A stretch of DNA of 64,000 nucleotides from Pseudomonas sp. LS.1a. Its GTDB lineage: Bacteria > Pseudomonadota > Gammaproteobacteria > Pseudomonadales > Pseudomonadaceae. A model generated the notes under the pieces. That model saw nothing but the letters and a program-made list of their open reading frames with translations, was not told where the DNA came from and searched no databases. Positions 29,384 through 37,495 of this stretch are shown piece after piece; the stretch's first letter is position 1, and each line of letters begins with the position of its first letter. The stretch lies in contig NZ_CP092827.1 of NCBI RefSeq assembly GCF_022533585.1, positions 3,636,001-3,700,000 on the forward strand, given 5' to 3'. A program made the translations under genes and the position numbers.

Positions 29384-30052
29384 ATGTGTGGAAGGTTGAG
29401 CCAATACCGTGGCATACATGACTTCGTTGAAACCCTGAGCCTGCCAGAGGCCTGGAGGAACAACGTCGGTGACCAGCCGCTTGGCCGGTACAATGTCGCG
29501 CCGACCACGCCGGTAGCAGTGCTGCGTGTGGATGATGCAGGCCCGAGGGCGGACCTGGTGCGGTGGGGCTGGCGGCCGCATTGGGCAACCGATCGCGCTG
29601 CGCCGATCAATGCCCGAGTCGAAAAAGTTGCGCACGGCCCGTTCTTCCGGGCGATCTGGCCGCACCGGGCCATCACGCCCATCGACGGCTGGTACGAATG
29701 GGTTGATGAAGGCAGGCCGAAGAAGCAACCGTACTACATCCGCCGCCAGGATGGGCGCCCTGCCCTGTGCGCCTCGATCGGCCAGTTCACTGGAAGCGAG
29801 CACGACGGGTTCGTCATCATTACCGCCGATGCCCAAGGCGGGATGGTCGATGTTCACGACCGCCGGCCTGTGGTGCTGTCACCTGAGCTGGCATATGAAT
29901 GGATCGCGGCGGAAATGCCGAGCGAGCACGCAGAGCAACTGGTGCTCAGCCTGGGAGAGCCGGTCGAAGCCTTCGAGTGGTATCGGGTGAGCACAGCCGT
30001 GGGGAATGTGCGCAACCAGGGCGCCGAGCTGATTCACCCGCTTCAGTGTTGA
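29384..30052 (+). CDS. SRAP-domain abasic-site shielding protein (YedK/HMCES family)
   Basis: 222 residues starting CGRLSQY at the ATG at 29384, with GGAGGG upstream; Cys2 is the catalytic residue once Met is removed. Other family marks: RYNVAPTTPVAVLR, RWGWRPHWA, INARVEKVA, GWYEW and the late VHDRRPVVL. The family forms a thiazolidine crosslink with abasic sites in single-stranded DNA. The copy sits next to the first tRNA scar, and SRAP genes are frequent on mobile elements. Confidence 0.93.
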   Translation: MCGRLSQYRGIHDFVETLSLPEAWRNNVGDQPLGRYNVAPTTPVAVLRVDDAGPRADLVRWGWRPHWATDRAAPINARVEKVAHGPFFRAIWPHRAITPIDGWYEWVDEGRPKKQPYYIRRQDGRPALCASIGQFTGSEHDGFVIITADAQGGMVDVHDRRPVVLSPELAYEWIAAEMPSEHAEQLVLSLGEPVEAFEWYRVSTAVGNVRNQGAELIHPLQC

Positions 30053-30117
30053 AAGGCGCCGAGTGATCGCCACCGCTCACACGCCAGGTGTTTTTACCTT
30101 CGAGCAACACCCATAAC

Positions 30118-30204
30118 AAAAAAACCGCAGACGTTAGTCTGCGGGGTTTTGAATGGTGAAGGCCGAGGTCGGAATCGAACCGGCGTAGACGGATTTGCAA
30201 TCCG
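30118..30204 (-). repeat. tRNA-Cys 3' fragment plus terminator (integration scar 1)
   Basis: On the minus strand 30204-30161 reads as the 3' part of tRNA-Cys: anticodon arm CGGATTGCAAATCCG, T arm GGTTCGATTCC and acceptor CTCGGCC; the CCA is altered to TCA. The D arm and 5' acceptor are absent. A hairpin CCGCAGAC-GTTA-GTCTGCGG (30125-30144) follows, as in the second scar at 33752-33836. Likely a displaced att site of an element that integrates in tRNA-Cys. Confidence 0.82.
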
Positions 30205-30274
30205 ATAGAAGACTCGCCGTCTCATGGGCCTTTGGCGCTAAAACCAGTTCCAAAACGAATCAGTATTTGCCAGT

Positions 30275-31190
30275 CTGCAACCCGCATTCTACAAGGGCCG
30301 GCGTTTCAGTTTTGCAACTGATTTTCGCTCTCCTCCGGCGCTCTGCCGACCTACTCCCAACCCCTTTACGTCCTGAAGTCAAACCCTTCTGGTGAATGCG
30401 TCGTCACGTAGTGCGCCAGGTAGTTGTCCAGTACCGTCTCCGGATCTTCGAGCAAACGGTAATCGGCAAAGTCATCGTTCTTAACGTGATAGACCTTCCC
30501 ATCGCATTTGCCTTCGTCAAGAAACAGGGCATCGCCCGCATCAGTCAGCAGCCAGCAACGCAGGTAGTGCTCGGAACTCGCCTGGATGCCTTTGACGAAA
30601 TCCCTGATAACGGCCTTCTTAACCCCACGTAGCACTCGATAGCGTTCGATTGACAGACGTCCGCTGTAGGAAAACGGGGTGTTGGTCCAATCGATGGACA
30701 GATAGGAATCCTCGGTCAGCATAAAAGACCAGAAATAGCGATACAGTTCCTTCCAGCGGGGCGGCAGCATCGCACAGTCTCGTTCGAATGCAGGCCCCTC
30801 TGTTTCAAGTATAACGGGCACGATGTCGAAGAACAGGTTCAACTCCCGCCCTTCAGCCGCCAGCGAGGCCATCCAAGTACCTTCAAACAGCCTGAACATC
30901 ACTATCGGCACCGCATACTCACGCTCGATCGCCGCACCGGTACGAGGAAAGGCCTCGGCAAAGCCAGGAAACATTTCGCCAACGGATGCGCCAAGCGCAT
31001 CGATCACCACGCTGTTCAGGCGCGGCCGCTGAGCCTCTCCAAGATCAGCTGCGCTTGTGCACACTAAATCGTACCTATCCTTGTCAAGCATCATCTATCC
31101 CTATTCGAGCTCCAACTTCGAAATCCTGTATCGGCCGGACGGATCATTCCTCTAGCTCCGGTATAGGCTCGGCCATGATCGGTACTAAAT
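30275..31190. repeat. Large direct repeat, unit A
   Basis: Matches 32734-33650 at an offset of 2459 bases. Identity is complete from 30322 to 30679 (358 bases) and drops to a clearly diverged homology on both sides, which suggests gene conversion of one segment. Confidence 0.85.
30366..31094 (-). CDS. Unknown 242-residue protein, copy A (possible immunity-type)
   Basis: No domain recognised with confidence. The N-terminal half (KDRYDLVCTSAADLGEAQRP, FPGFAEAFPRT) differs from copy B at 32825-33553 at many positions, whereas the last ~105 residues (from FSYSGRLSIERYRVLRG to SPEGFDFRT) are encoded by identical DNA. Soluble, acidic, no signal. The pattern of paralogues with conserved tails in an accessory zone resembles immunity proteins, but no toxin is seen nearby. 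Similar flanks extend from about 30275 to 31190. Confidence 0.7.
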   Translation of the reverse strand: MMLDKDRYDLVCTSAADLGEAQRPRLNSVVIDALGASVGEMFPGFAEAFPRTGAAIEREYAVPIVMFRLFEGTWMASLAAEGRELNLFFDIVPVILETEGPAFERDCAMLPPRWKELYRYFWSFMLTEDSYLSIDWTNTPFSYSGRLSIERYRVLRGVKKAVIRDFVKGIQASSEHYLRCWLLTDAGDALFLDEGKCDGKVYHVKNDDFADYRLLEDPETVLDNYLAHYVTTHSPEGFDFRT

Positions 31191-31266
31191 AGATCTCTAT
31201 TGCCACATTACCATGCAGTTTCCTAGGGGTGTCTGGCGGTGCTAAGGGGTTGAGTTTATTCGGCAA
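31144..31266 (-). CDS. Possible 40-residue peptide upstream of copy A
   Basis: A TTG start at 31266 lies 6 bases after AGGAGG; the product (PNKLNPLAPPDTPRKLHGN ... PELEE) ends 49 bases before the copy A gene. Related but disrupted sequence lies upstream of copy B (…LMPELEK). Could be the end of a lost toxin gene or a real leader peptide; evidence is only the RBS and the repeat. Confidence 0.35.
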   Translation of the reverse strand: MPNKLNPLAPPDTPRKLHGNVAIEIYLVPIMAEPIPELEE

Positions 31267-31450
31267 AACACCCCTCCTGCCCCCTCATTTCCCCGTTAGT
31301 GGTATCAAAATTGGTATCACTTGGTAGCCGCCGTTGACTGTCCGCTTTCGACCCATTGCGGACATTCACCAGAGGCTACAATACAGCACCAAATCACCAG
31401 CAACTGCCTGCCCTAAAAAAGCGCAGGCTCATGAAAAGGAAGTCAAGCAA

Positions 31451-31759
31451 ATGGATGTACTTTGCACCTCTCTGGACGAAGTCCGCCAAGGGATCGATGA
31501 AATCGACCGCAACCTCGTTTCGCTTCTCGCCAAACGGGGCCGGCTTGTGACGCAAGCAGCTGCCTTCAAGAAAACCACCGATGATGTGCGTGCGCCTGCT
31601 CGGGTTGAGCAAGTGATAAGGAAGGTTCGTGAAATGGCTGACGAAACTGGTGCCTCGGCTGAGGTCGTGGAGCAGGTCTACCGGGCAATGATTTCGGCCT
31701 TCATCACTGAAGAACTGGCCACCCATGCGAAGCTTGCCAACGAACCTTCAGCATCTTGA
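31451..31759 (+). CDS. AroQ-type chorismate mutase
   Basis: 102 residues from the ATG at 31451. The all-helical AroQ pattern is clear: VRQGIDEIDRNLVSLLAKRGRLV, then AAFKK, R..RVEQVIRKVREMA and VYRAMISAFITEEL. It converts chorismate to prephenate, or with PchB-like specificity cleaves isochorismate. No signal peptide and no fused dehydratase. It is unusual inside an accessory block next to a LysE exporter. The upstream 31267-31450 includes a TGTCCGCTTTCGACCC element also seen at 38001. Confidence 0.85.
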   Translation: MDVLCTSLDEVRQGIDEIDRNLVSLLAKRGRLVTQAAAFKKTTDDVRAPARVEQVIRKVREMADETGASAEVVEQVYRAMISAFITEELATHAKLANEPSAS

Positions 31760-31805
31760 TGACAACGCGGGGCTCATCCGAAGCCCCGCCGCTTTTCCTC
31801 ACCCA

Positions 31806-32423
31806 CTACCTTTGACTCAAAGCCGCAATCGAAACACCAGATGCGACAAAGGTGAGGCCAGCGCCCACATTTAGCCCATTTACCAGCCGCGGCCGCTGGT
31901 ACAGGTAGCGAGATAACACCGTGGCGAAAATGCCCATCAAGGCAAAACCGAAAGCTGTGAGTACAGCAAACCACACCCCGTAAACCATCATCTGCACGCT
32001 GACCGATCCACGAGCCGGATCGACAAATTGGGGAATGAATGCCAACACGAACAAGCCTGGTTTCGGGTTGAGCACAGCCGAAAGCAGACCGGTTAGAAAA
32101 ATGCTGGGCAACGATTGCCGGGACGCCGGCTGAAAGCTGATCAAACTGCGTGCGCGCAAGACCTTGATGCCGAGCCAGAGCAGATAGCCAGCACCAATGA
32201 GTTTGATCACCCAGAAAGCGACCACCGAGGTCTGCATCAGAAGGGTCAATCCTAACGAAGCGGCTGCGACGTGAAACAGAATGCCCGCGCCTGACGCCAT
32301 GCCGGATACGGCCGCTGCGACTTTGCCCTGGCTGAGACCACGGCCAATGGCCAACAGGTTGTCAGGGCCCGGCGCCAATACCAACAGCACGCAGGCAGCA
32401 GTGTAGGTAAACCACACATTCAT
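31806..32423 (-). CDS. LysE/RhtB family amino-acid exporter
   Basis: 205 residues from the ATG at 32423, or 208 from a GTG at 32432, which is better spaced from AAGGAG. Six hydrophobic helices; the family signature LLVLAPGPDNLLAIGRGLSQG starts near residue 13, followed by SGMASGAGILFHVAAASLGL and GAGYLLWLGIKVLRA. It would export amino acids or metabolites such as homoserine lactone. It is flanked by the two direct-repeat units, so it may travel with them together with the chorismate mutase gene. Confidence 0.87.
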   Translation of the reverse strand: MNVWFTYTAACVLLVLAPGPDNLLAIGRGLSQGKVAAAVSGMASGAGILFHVAAASLGLTLLMQTSVVAFWVIKLIGAGYLLWLGIKVLRARSLISFQPASRQSLPSIFLTGLLSAVLNPKPGLFVLAFIPQFVDPARGSVSVQMMVYGVWFAVLTAFGFALMGIFATVLSRYLYQRPRLVNGLNVGAGLTFVASGVSIAALSQR

Positions 32424-32733
32424 TGGAAACACGGCTCTCTCCTTAAGCCTGATAAAGCATCCATCCTGACGGTGGGGTATGCCAATGGCAAGGAGGAATC
32501 TCAAGGATTGTTGGCTCTGATGGGTTTAGACCTGCTGAGTTGTCCAAGTCAGCGAAAAACGCTATGTCTGCAGTGGCTCGAAAGCAGCCGTTCGCATAGG
32601 GCAATCGAGCCGCCCAACAGGTGCGGCCCAGGCGCAGGTTCTGCTGAACGGTTTTCAAGACCGCGTTATAAACCTTCACTCCATGCTGCCTGCAACGCAA
32701 AATAGATTCCAAAACAACGACGAAACGGCACGG

Positions 32734-33650
32734 CTACAGGCCGCATACTGCAAGGGTCGCCATTTCAGTTTTGGAACCTATTTTCGCTCTCCTCCGGCGC
32801 TCTGCCGACCTACTCCCAACCCCTTTACGTCCTGAAGTCAAACCCTTCTGGTGAATGCGTCGTCACGTAGTGCGCCAGGTAGTTGTCCAGTACCGTCTCC
32901 GGATCTTCGAGCAAACGGTAATCGGCAAAGTCATCGTTCTTAACGTGATAGACCTTCCCATCGCATTTGCCTTCGTCAAGAAACAGGGCATCGCCCGCAT
33001 CAGTCAGCAGCCAGCAACGCAGGTAGTGCTCGGAACTCGCCTGGATGCCTTTGACGAAATCCCTGATAACGGCCTTCTTAACCCCACGTAGCACTCGATA
33101 GCGTTCGATTGACAGACGTCCGCTGTAGGAAAACGGGGAGTTTGTCCACCCGCGGGATAGATAGGAACGATCAGTCAGCATAAAAGACCAGAAGTAACGA
33201 TACAGTTCCTTCCAGCGGGGAGGCAGCATCGCACAGTCTCGTTCGAATGCGGGCCCCTCTGTTTCAAGTGATTCAGGTGCTAGGTAGAAGAACAGATTCT
33301 GTCCGCGCCCTTCAGCCGCCAGCGATGCCAACCAGGTCCCTTCAAAAAGTTCGAAAAGCACTATCGGTACCGCATACTCCTGTTCGATCGCCGCCACAGT
33401 ACGAGGAAAGGCCGCGGCAAAGCCAGGGAACATTTCGCCAACTGATGCGCCGAGCCCCTCTATCACCACGCTTTTCAGGCGCGGCCTCTGTGCGTCGCCA
33501 AGATCAGCTGCGCTCGTGCACACTAAATCGTACCCATCCTTGTCAAGCATCATCTATCCCTATTTGAGTTCCACTTACAGAAAGCCTGTATCGGCCGGAC
33601 GCTTCCTTTCTCCAGCTCAGGCATAAGCGCGACCAGATCTGGTTTGAGTG
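32734..33650. repeat. Large direct repeat, unit B
   Basis: Second copy of the 30275-31190 unit. It contains the whole copy B gene and its flanks; see unit A for extent of identity. The 310 bases to its left (32424-32733) hold no gene I can support. Confidence 0.85.
32825..33553 (-). CDS. Unknown 242-residue protein, copy B
   Basis: Same length as copy A and co-linear throughout. The N-terminal half differs (KDGYDLVCTSAADLGDAQRP, FELFEGTWLASLAAEGRGQN), whereas the end from FSYSGRLSIERYRVLRG onward is identical in protein and DNA. Both copies keep their reading frames, so both are probably functional and under different selection in the N-terminal half. No domain assigned. Confidence 0.7.
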   Translation of the reverse strand: MMLDKDGYDLVCTSAADLGDAQRPRLKSVVIEGLGASVGEMFPGFAAAFPRTVAAIEQEYAVPIVLFELFEGTWLASLAAEGRGQNLFFYLAPESLETEGPAFERDCAMLPPRWKELYRYFWSFMLTDRSYLSRGWTNSPFSYSGRLSIERYRVLRGVKKAVIRDFVKGIQASSEHYLRCWLLTDAGDALFLDEGKCDGKVYHVKNDDFADYRLLEDPETVLDNYLAHYVTTHSPEGFDFRT

Positions 33651-33751
33651 CCCTCCACCTCGGCGCCATCGCCAAGCCCTCGAAAGGCTGAAGTTTCGGA
33701 ACTCCATGCCTTTAGTTTCGGAACTCTTGGCTTTTTTGACCCGCAAAGAAA

Positions 33752-33837
33752 AGCCCCGCAGACGTTAATCTGCGGGGCTTTCGAATGGTGGAGGCCGAGG
33801 TCGGAATCGAACCGGCGTAGACGGATTTGCAATCCGC
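33752..33837 (-). repeat. tRNA-Cys 3' fragment plus terminator (integration scar 2)
   Basis: 33836-33789 on the minus strand matches the first scar: GATTGCAAATC anticodon arm, GGTTCGATTCC T arm, CTCGGCC acceptor and an intact TCCA end. The upstream tRNA half is missing. The terminator AGCCCCGCAGAC...GTCTGC-like stem is at 33752-33779. Together the two scars bracket a 3.6 kb segment (30205-33788). Confidence 0.82.
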
Positions 33838-34106
33838 CTGGCATTCTCTTAATTTTCAGTTACTTACAGCAGAGTCAATTCCGCATCACTACAGAAGTAG
33901 GCCGCCTGCAAGCCTTTGAAATCAAGGGCTCGCAATCTAATTGCGGAACTGATTTATCACCCTCCTCCAGCGCTATACCGAGCCAGCAGACCTGCATAAC
34001 CGCTAAGGAAGCACAGGATCCGCTAGTGAAAACGGAGGATTATTCACAGCCCTTTCTTTTAGGTTAAACTGCCTTCAAAACATAAACGGCAGGAGCTGGA
34101 GGCAAT
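33838..34106. other. Gap with degenerate copy of the repeat boundary
   Basis: No gene. AACTGATTTATCACCCTCCTC at 33946 and following bases is a diverged version of AACTGATTTTCGCTCTCCTC next to unit A and of the boundary next to unit B, implying a third, more decayed unit junction. Confidence 0.5.
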
Positions 34107-34562
34107 TTGAAGGACTCATACAAACAGATCGTGGCCCTGAGCAAAAGCACTGTGAGGCCACTTCTTGACGAGAAGAAGGTTCTCATGTCGTATCTGTACA
34201 GCCAGGCGCTTGCACATGGCATAGAGCACTCAGAGACTCATGGTGAGTATTCCCTTCTGGGCGCACTGGTTAACGTATTTGAAGGTCGCGAATTCAAGCT
34301 GTTCGTTTCAGCATGGATCTGTGAACGCCTTGGGCTTAAAAGCAAAATGGGGCTAACGGGGGTTGTCTTCGAAAAAAGCGGTATCCCTCCCAACACACGC
34401 ATGAGCTTCAAGGTAAGCGTAGCGGAGTTCGCCGGTGCAAAATTTAAGATAAAAGTGCCGGTGAAGCCAGCTGCTGCAAAGGCAAAGAAAGCGCCAAAGC
34501 GTGTTGACATGCTCGACTCATGGGCACGGCTGCCCGGTAGCTTTGGGCATGGAAAGCGCTGA
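34107..34562 (+). CDS. Hypothetical protein, 151 residues (TTG start)
   Basis: TTG at 34107, preceded by AGGAGCTGGAGG at suitable distance, so the unusual start is plausible. Predicted soluble, basic; a central segment (ALVNVFEGREFKLFVSAWICERLGLKSK) and a Lys/Ala-rich linker (KPAAAKAKKAPKR) before the C-terminus. No family recognised. It lies immediately right of the second tRNA scar, at the start of the next inserted block. Confidence 0.55.
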   Translation: MKDSYKQIVALSKSTVRPLLDEKKVLMSYLYSQALAHGIEHSETHGEYSLLGALVNVFEGREFKLFVSAWICERLGLKSKMGLTGVVFEKSGIPPNTRMSFKVSVAEFAGAKFKIKVPVKPAAAKAKKAPKRVDMLDSWARLPGSFGHGKR

Positions 34563-34900
34563 GCCAGCGGTTTTCAAGCCCACGAATTTTCCGTTATAAA
34601 TCAACAAGTTATACCAATAACATTTCCGCAGACTTTCATCACAGCTCTCTCTGGAGGCTACATTTTCCGCCGGTCCATTTAGCCATTGCGGAACTGATTT
34701 CGGCGTGTTGTCCGCTCATTGACGTAGATTGGTCTGCCTCAACCAACGTAGTGATTGGAGTCGCCCGATATACTCACTGATCCAGCGAGGGTCAGCAAGC
34801 GCGCGGCAATCCTCACCGTAGCAGAAAGCCTACTCAAGTCCCTGGCGCCTAATAAACTGTCCTATTTTGCCATAAGAATCTACGATGCTAGGAGCTAGCT
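34563..34900. other. 338-base gap
   Basis: No gene or RNA recognised. GCGGAACTGATTTCGGCGTG near 34685 recalls the boundary sequence beside the tRNA scars. The right end should hold the promoter of the 68-residue gene. Confidence 0.4.
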
Positions 34901-35107
34901 ATGGACAAGAAAGCTGCGACCACAGCAGATACAATGGAGCTGCTGCTGTTGAATCAAACTGCCATCAGGACAGCCTTGGAGGAATTGTCGCTCTGGGTAA
35001 GTCAACGTGGTTCGACTCACATCCATGAAAACGTCCTGGTGGCACTGACGACACTGGACACTCATGCTGAGGCGATCTCGATCGGGATAGAGCGCTTACG
35101 GTCCTGA
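34901..35107 (+). CDS. 68-residue Pseudomonas family protein, copy 1 (DUF3077-like)
   Basis: Product DKKAATTADTMELLLLNQ ... HAEAISIGIERLRS. Strongly similar to the protein encoded at 38547-38753 (about 75% of residues identical), including LEELSLWVS and STHIHENV / SVHIHENV segments. Small helical proteins of this type are common in Pseudomonas and have been labelled DUF3077; the label is from memory. The two copies flank the ATPase/TOPRIM pair. Confidence 0.7.
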   Translation: MDKKAATTADTMELLLLNQTAIRTALEELSLWVSQRGSTHIHENVLVALTTLDTHAEAISIGIERLRS

Positions 35108-35278
35108 ATCAACCGCTGCTGGTCACCTAACGCGCCTCATCAGCCCGTTTAAATGACCTGCCCTACGGTCGAAGCGATTGGGACTATAAGTGGCCTAACA
35201 TCCTCGCCCACTTATAGTAGCGACCTTCTCCAACGCATTATTTGTTTACTACAACCCCCTCTACCAACCCACACCTAG

Positions 35279-35956
35279 TCACAACTTAGAATTCAGAGCA
35301 CCAACAAAAGACTCTAGGCTTTCATTGTGCACAGCAGCCCTATCTGCGCTAGCGGGCTCATAATAAGGAGAGGACAGATCAAAATATAGATCATAATCTT
35401 TAATCAATTTATCTTCTCGCCTTTCTACAAATCGATCTTTACCCTTGACTCTCAACTCATGAGCCAATTTTCTCTCACAATTTACCTCATTCGCACGAGA
35501 TCGCTTTTTACCAAACAAAGGAAGCAACCAACATTCTAGCGAGTGAACTGCTATTGCAAAAACCAATTTGTCCCGATATTTCAAATAGACTGCTGGGGAA
35601 ATCTTGGAAATCAAGACATTTTTTACATCAGAAATAATGTCAATAGTAGGCCTAGGCTTACCTGTGGCATCAAGGAGAGCGACACCAAAATTCTTATGAG
35701 TCCCTTGATCCGAATCTAAGTGAATGACTAGGAAGCTAACCTTTTCAAGCGCATCAATCATTAAATCTTCTGTGGCTAAAAACTCAAAAACTCTCTCCCA
35801 CCCTCCATCATTTTTCTGTTTTCCCACTCCTCGTGTCGGCTGAGAAAATACGAAATCCGCTTCGTCGTCAGTTTTTGCCAGTACAATACCGTTTATTATA
35901 TTTTCCAATACAGCCTGATCTGTTATACCTTCAGTCACCAAACCAAACACCGGCAT
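35279..35956 (-). CDS. TOPRIM-like nuclease-type protein partnered with ATPase
   Basis: 225 residues. A TOPRIM-like pattern: acidic EGITD at 9-13 after a hydrophobic strand (FGLVTEGITDQAVLENII), then DSD at 81-83 (LVIHLDSDQG) after another strand, followed by HSLECWLLPLF. Similar small TOPRIM/DUF4276-like proteins sit beside AAA ATPases in OLD-like and PARIS-type defence units. AT-rich codon use. Its ATG comes one base after the ATPase stop, so translation is coupled. Confidence 0.68.
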   Translation of the reverse strand: MPVFGLVTEGITDQAVLENIINGIVLAKTDDEADFVFSQPTRGVGKQKNDGGWERVFEFLATEDLMIDALEKVSFLVIHLDSDQGTHKNFGVALLDATGKPRPTIDIISDVKNVLISKISPAVYLKYRDKLVFAIAVHSLECWLLPLFGKKRSRANEVNCERKLAHELRVKGKDRFVERREDKLIKDYDLYFDLSSPYYEPASADRAAVHNESLESFVGALNSKL

Positions 35957-35957
35957 T

Positions 35958-37193
35958 TTAGAATCCTTTTGGCAGCCCGCCTAACGTTCCACGGATAAAC
36001 GATTCAGATAGCCTAAGTGGTCGCTGGTTACCTTCAGCACTAGGATCTTCGATACGCCGTACACGGGTTTGTCCTTTTCCGCCTCGAGAAATTGTAAACA
36101 GTCTTTGATCATCGCAGCCCAAATCGAGACCGTCTAGGACCGCCGGATTGTGAGTTGTCAATATTACCTGTTTATTGTGCTCAACCGCCATTTTGTATAA
36201 TTGCGCCACAAGATGTTCGCAGAGCTTGGGATTTAGAGAAGCGTCAATATTGTCGATAGCAAAGAATGCTGGAGTGCGGTCACTCACAAACAAACAATGA
36301 TAAAACATCAAGAACAGAAAGCCTTCGTTTGCGCTTTTCTGATCAAACCCATTCAAATCAGAGTCTAGCCATTTATCTTTGATGGCAATACGAGATGGTA
36401 TGTTGGCAGAACCATGCACCACCGAAAAATCTCGAAACCAACCCAACATACGAAGAGAGCTCTTGACTTTCTCGAGCCTAGTTTTATCAACCTCCTTGTC
36501 AAAAACGGACAATAGCTTTAGAACACCTTCACCATTAATGCCCAGCGGTTCAATCTGCCCCTCCTCCTCAAATTTTCGAAGCTTAGTATTCTCAGGCGAA
36601 TAAATAATAAAATCACTAATTGAACTTAGAAGAGCGCTATTACTGTCCACCCTATCCTTCAAGCTTTTTAGAGCAGGAGTAACAGCTAGCGTAGTTTTTA
36701 TTTTATTTGAGCCCGCTATAGGCTGACCGCCAGAAAATGAACTTAGCAAAACTTTCAGCGCATCTGACTTCTCCTCATCATCTGCATCCATCTTTTCAAT
36801 TTCTTTAACTAAGCTCAGCAATGTTTCAAGCGAAATCTCATACCCCGTATCATCAATAGCATGACAACTCCACTTAGGATAAGGATCGTCACTCAAACTT
36901 ATTTCATACCTCATCTTAGCGCCCTCACAGGAAACCGTAATACAAATCGGCTTTTCCTGACTAGAGCCGCTAAAGGCACTTCGGAGCCATACCGGATCAG
37001 TTACACGCACCCCTCTCGAAGCTAGAAACTCGCTATCTAACTTTCTCGCCCGCGCAGCCCCCGCAAGCGCAATTGCTTCTAAAATATTACTTTTACCGGC
37101 ACCGTTCTCGCCAATAAACACATTAAATCGCCCAAGCTTCAAATCCACTTTGTCAATAGACTTAAAGTTCTCAATACGAATATTATTTATCAC
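35958..37193 (-). CDS. AAA/ABC-type ATPase (AAA_21, OLD/RecF-like)
   Basis: 411 residues. N-terminal NIRIENFKSIDKVDLKLG strand followed by Walker A GENGAGKS (28-35), a long insertion, then a late ATPase half with FFAIDNIDASLNP as Walker B near residue 314 and QVILTTHNPAVLDGL as the H-loop region. The usual catalytic Glu after the Walker B Asp is Asn here. Such ATPases sense phage proteins or DNA and control a partner nuclease. It is transcribed with the TOPRIM gene from the 302-base upstream gap. Confidence 0.82.
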   Translation of the reverse strand: MINNIRIENFKSIDKVDLKLGRFNVFIGENGAGKSNILEAIALAGAARARKLDSEFLASRGVRVTDPVWLRSAFSGSSQEKPICITVSCEGAKMRYEISLSDDPYPKWSCHAIDDTGYEISLETLLSLVKEIEKMDADDEEKSDALKVLLSSFSGGQPIAGSNKIKTTLAVTPALKSLKDRVDSNSALLSSISDFIIYSPENTKLRKFEEEGQIEPLGINGEGVLKLLSVFDKEVDKTRLEKVKSSLRMLGWFRDFSVVHGSANIPSRIAIKDKWLDSDLNGFDQKSANEGFLFLMFYHCLFVSDRTPAFFAIDNIDASLNPKLCEHLVAQLYKMAVEHNKQVILTTHNPAVLDGLDLGCDDQRLFTISRGGKGQTRVRRIEDPSAEGNQRPLRLSESFIRGTLGGLPKGF

Positions 37194-37495
37194 TACTTAG
37201 AAATCTCCCAATTACGCATAAAAAATGCGCGTTGAATCTGGATGCTAGCATACACGTTTGCGCCTCTGACGGCGCCTTCTAATAGCCTCTGCAGGACGAC
37301 ATGATGGCTCGTCCCCCACCGCCATCCTACAGTCTGGCTCAGGTATCCCAGAGGCTAACCAGCACCTCCTCCTCAATCGCGCACTTCGGGCTCTAGCTGA
37401 CTCCCCCTCACTCGCGTCACCTCCGCGTCGGTGCTAGGAAAGGTGCACCTCTATGGACGCACAGGAAGTAGTACGATATCTACATACTATCATCG
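37194..37495. other. 302-base gap upstream of the ATPase gene
   Basis: No gene. A hairpin ACGCAT-AAAAA-ATGCGCGT lies at 37215-37235, within the probable promoter/leader of the ATPase-TOPRIM pair. The rest shows nothing recognisable. Confidence 0.4.

Noticed and set aside
33648..34067. Plus-strand frame through the second tRNA scar
   Set aside because: It runs through terminator and tRNA sequence and shows no protein family.
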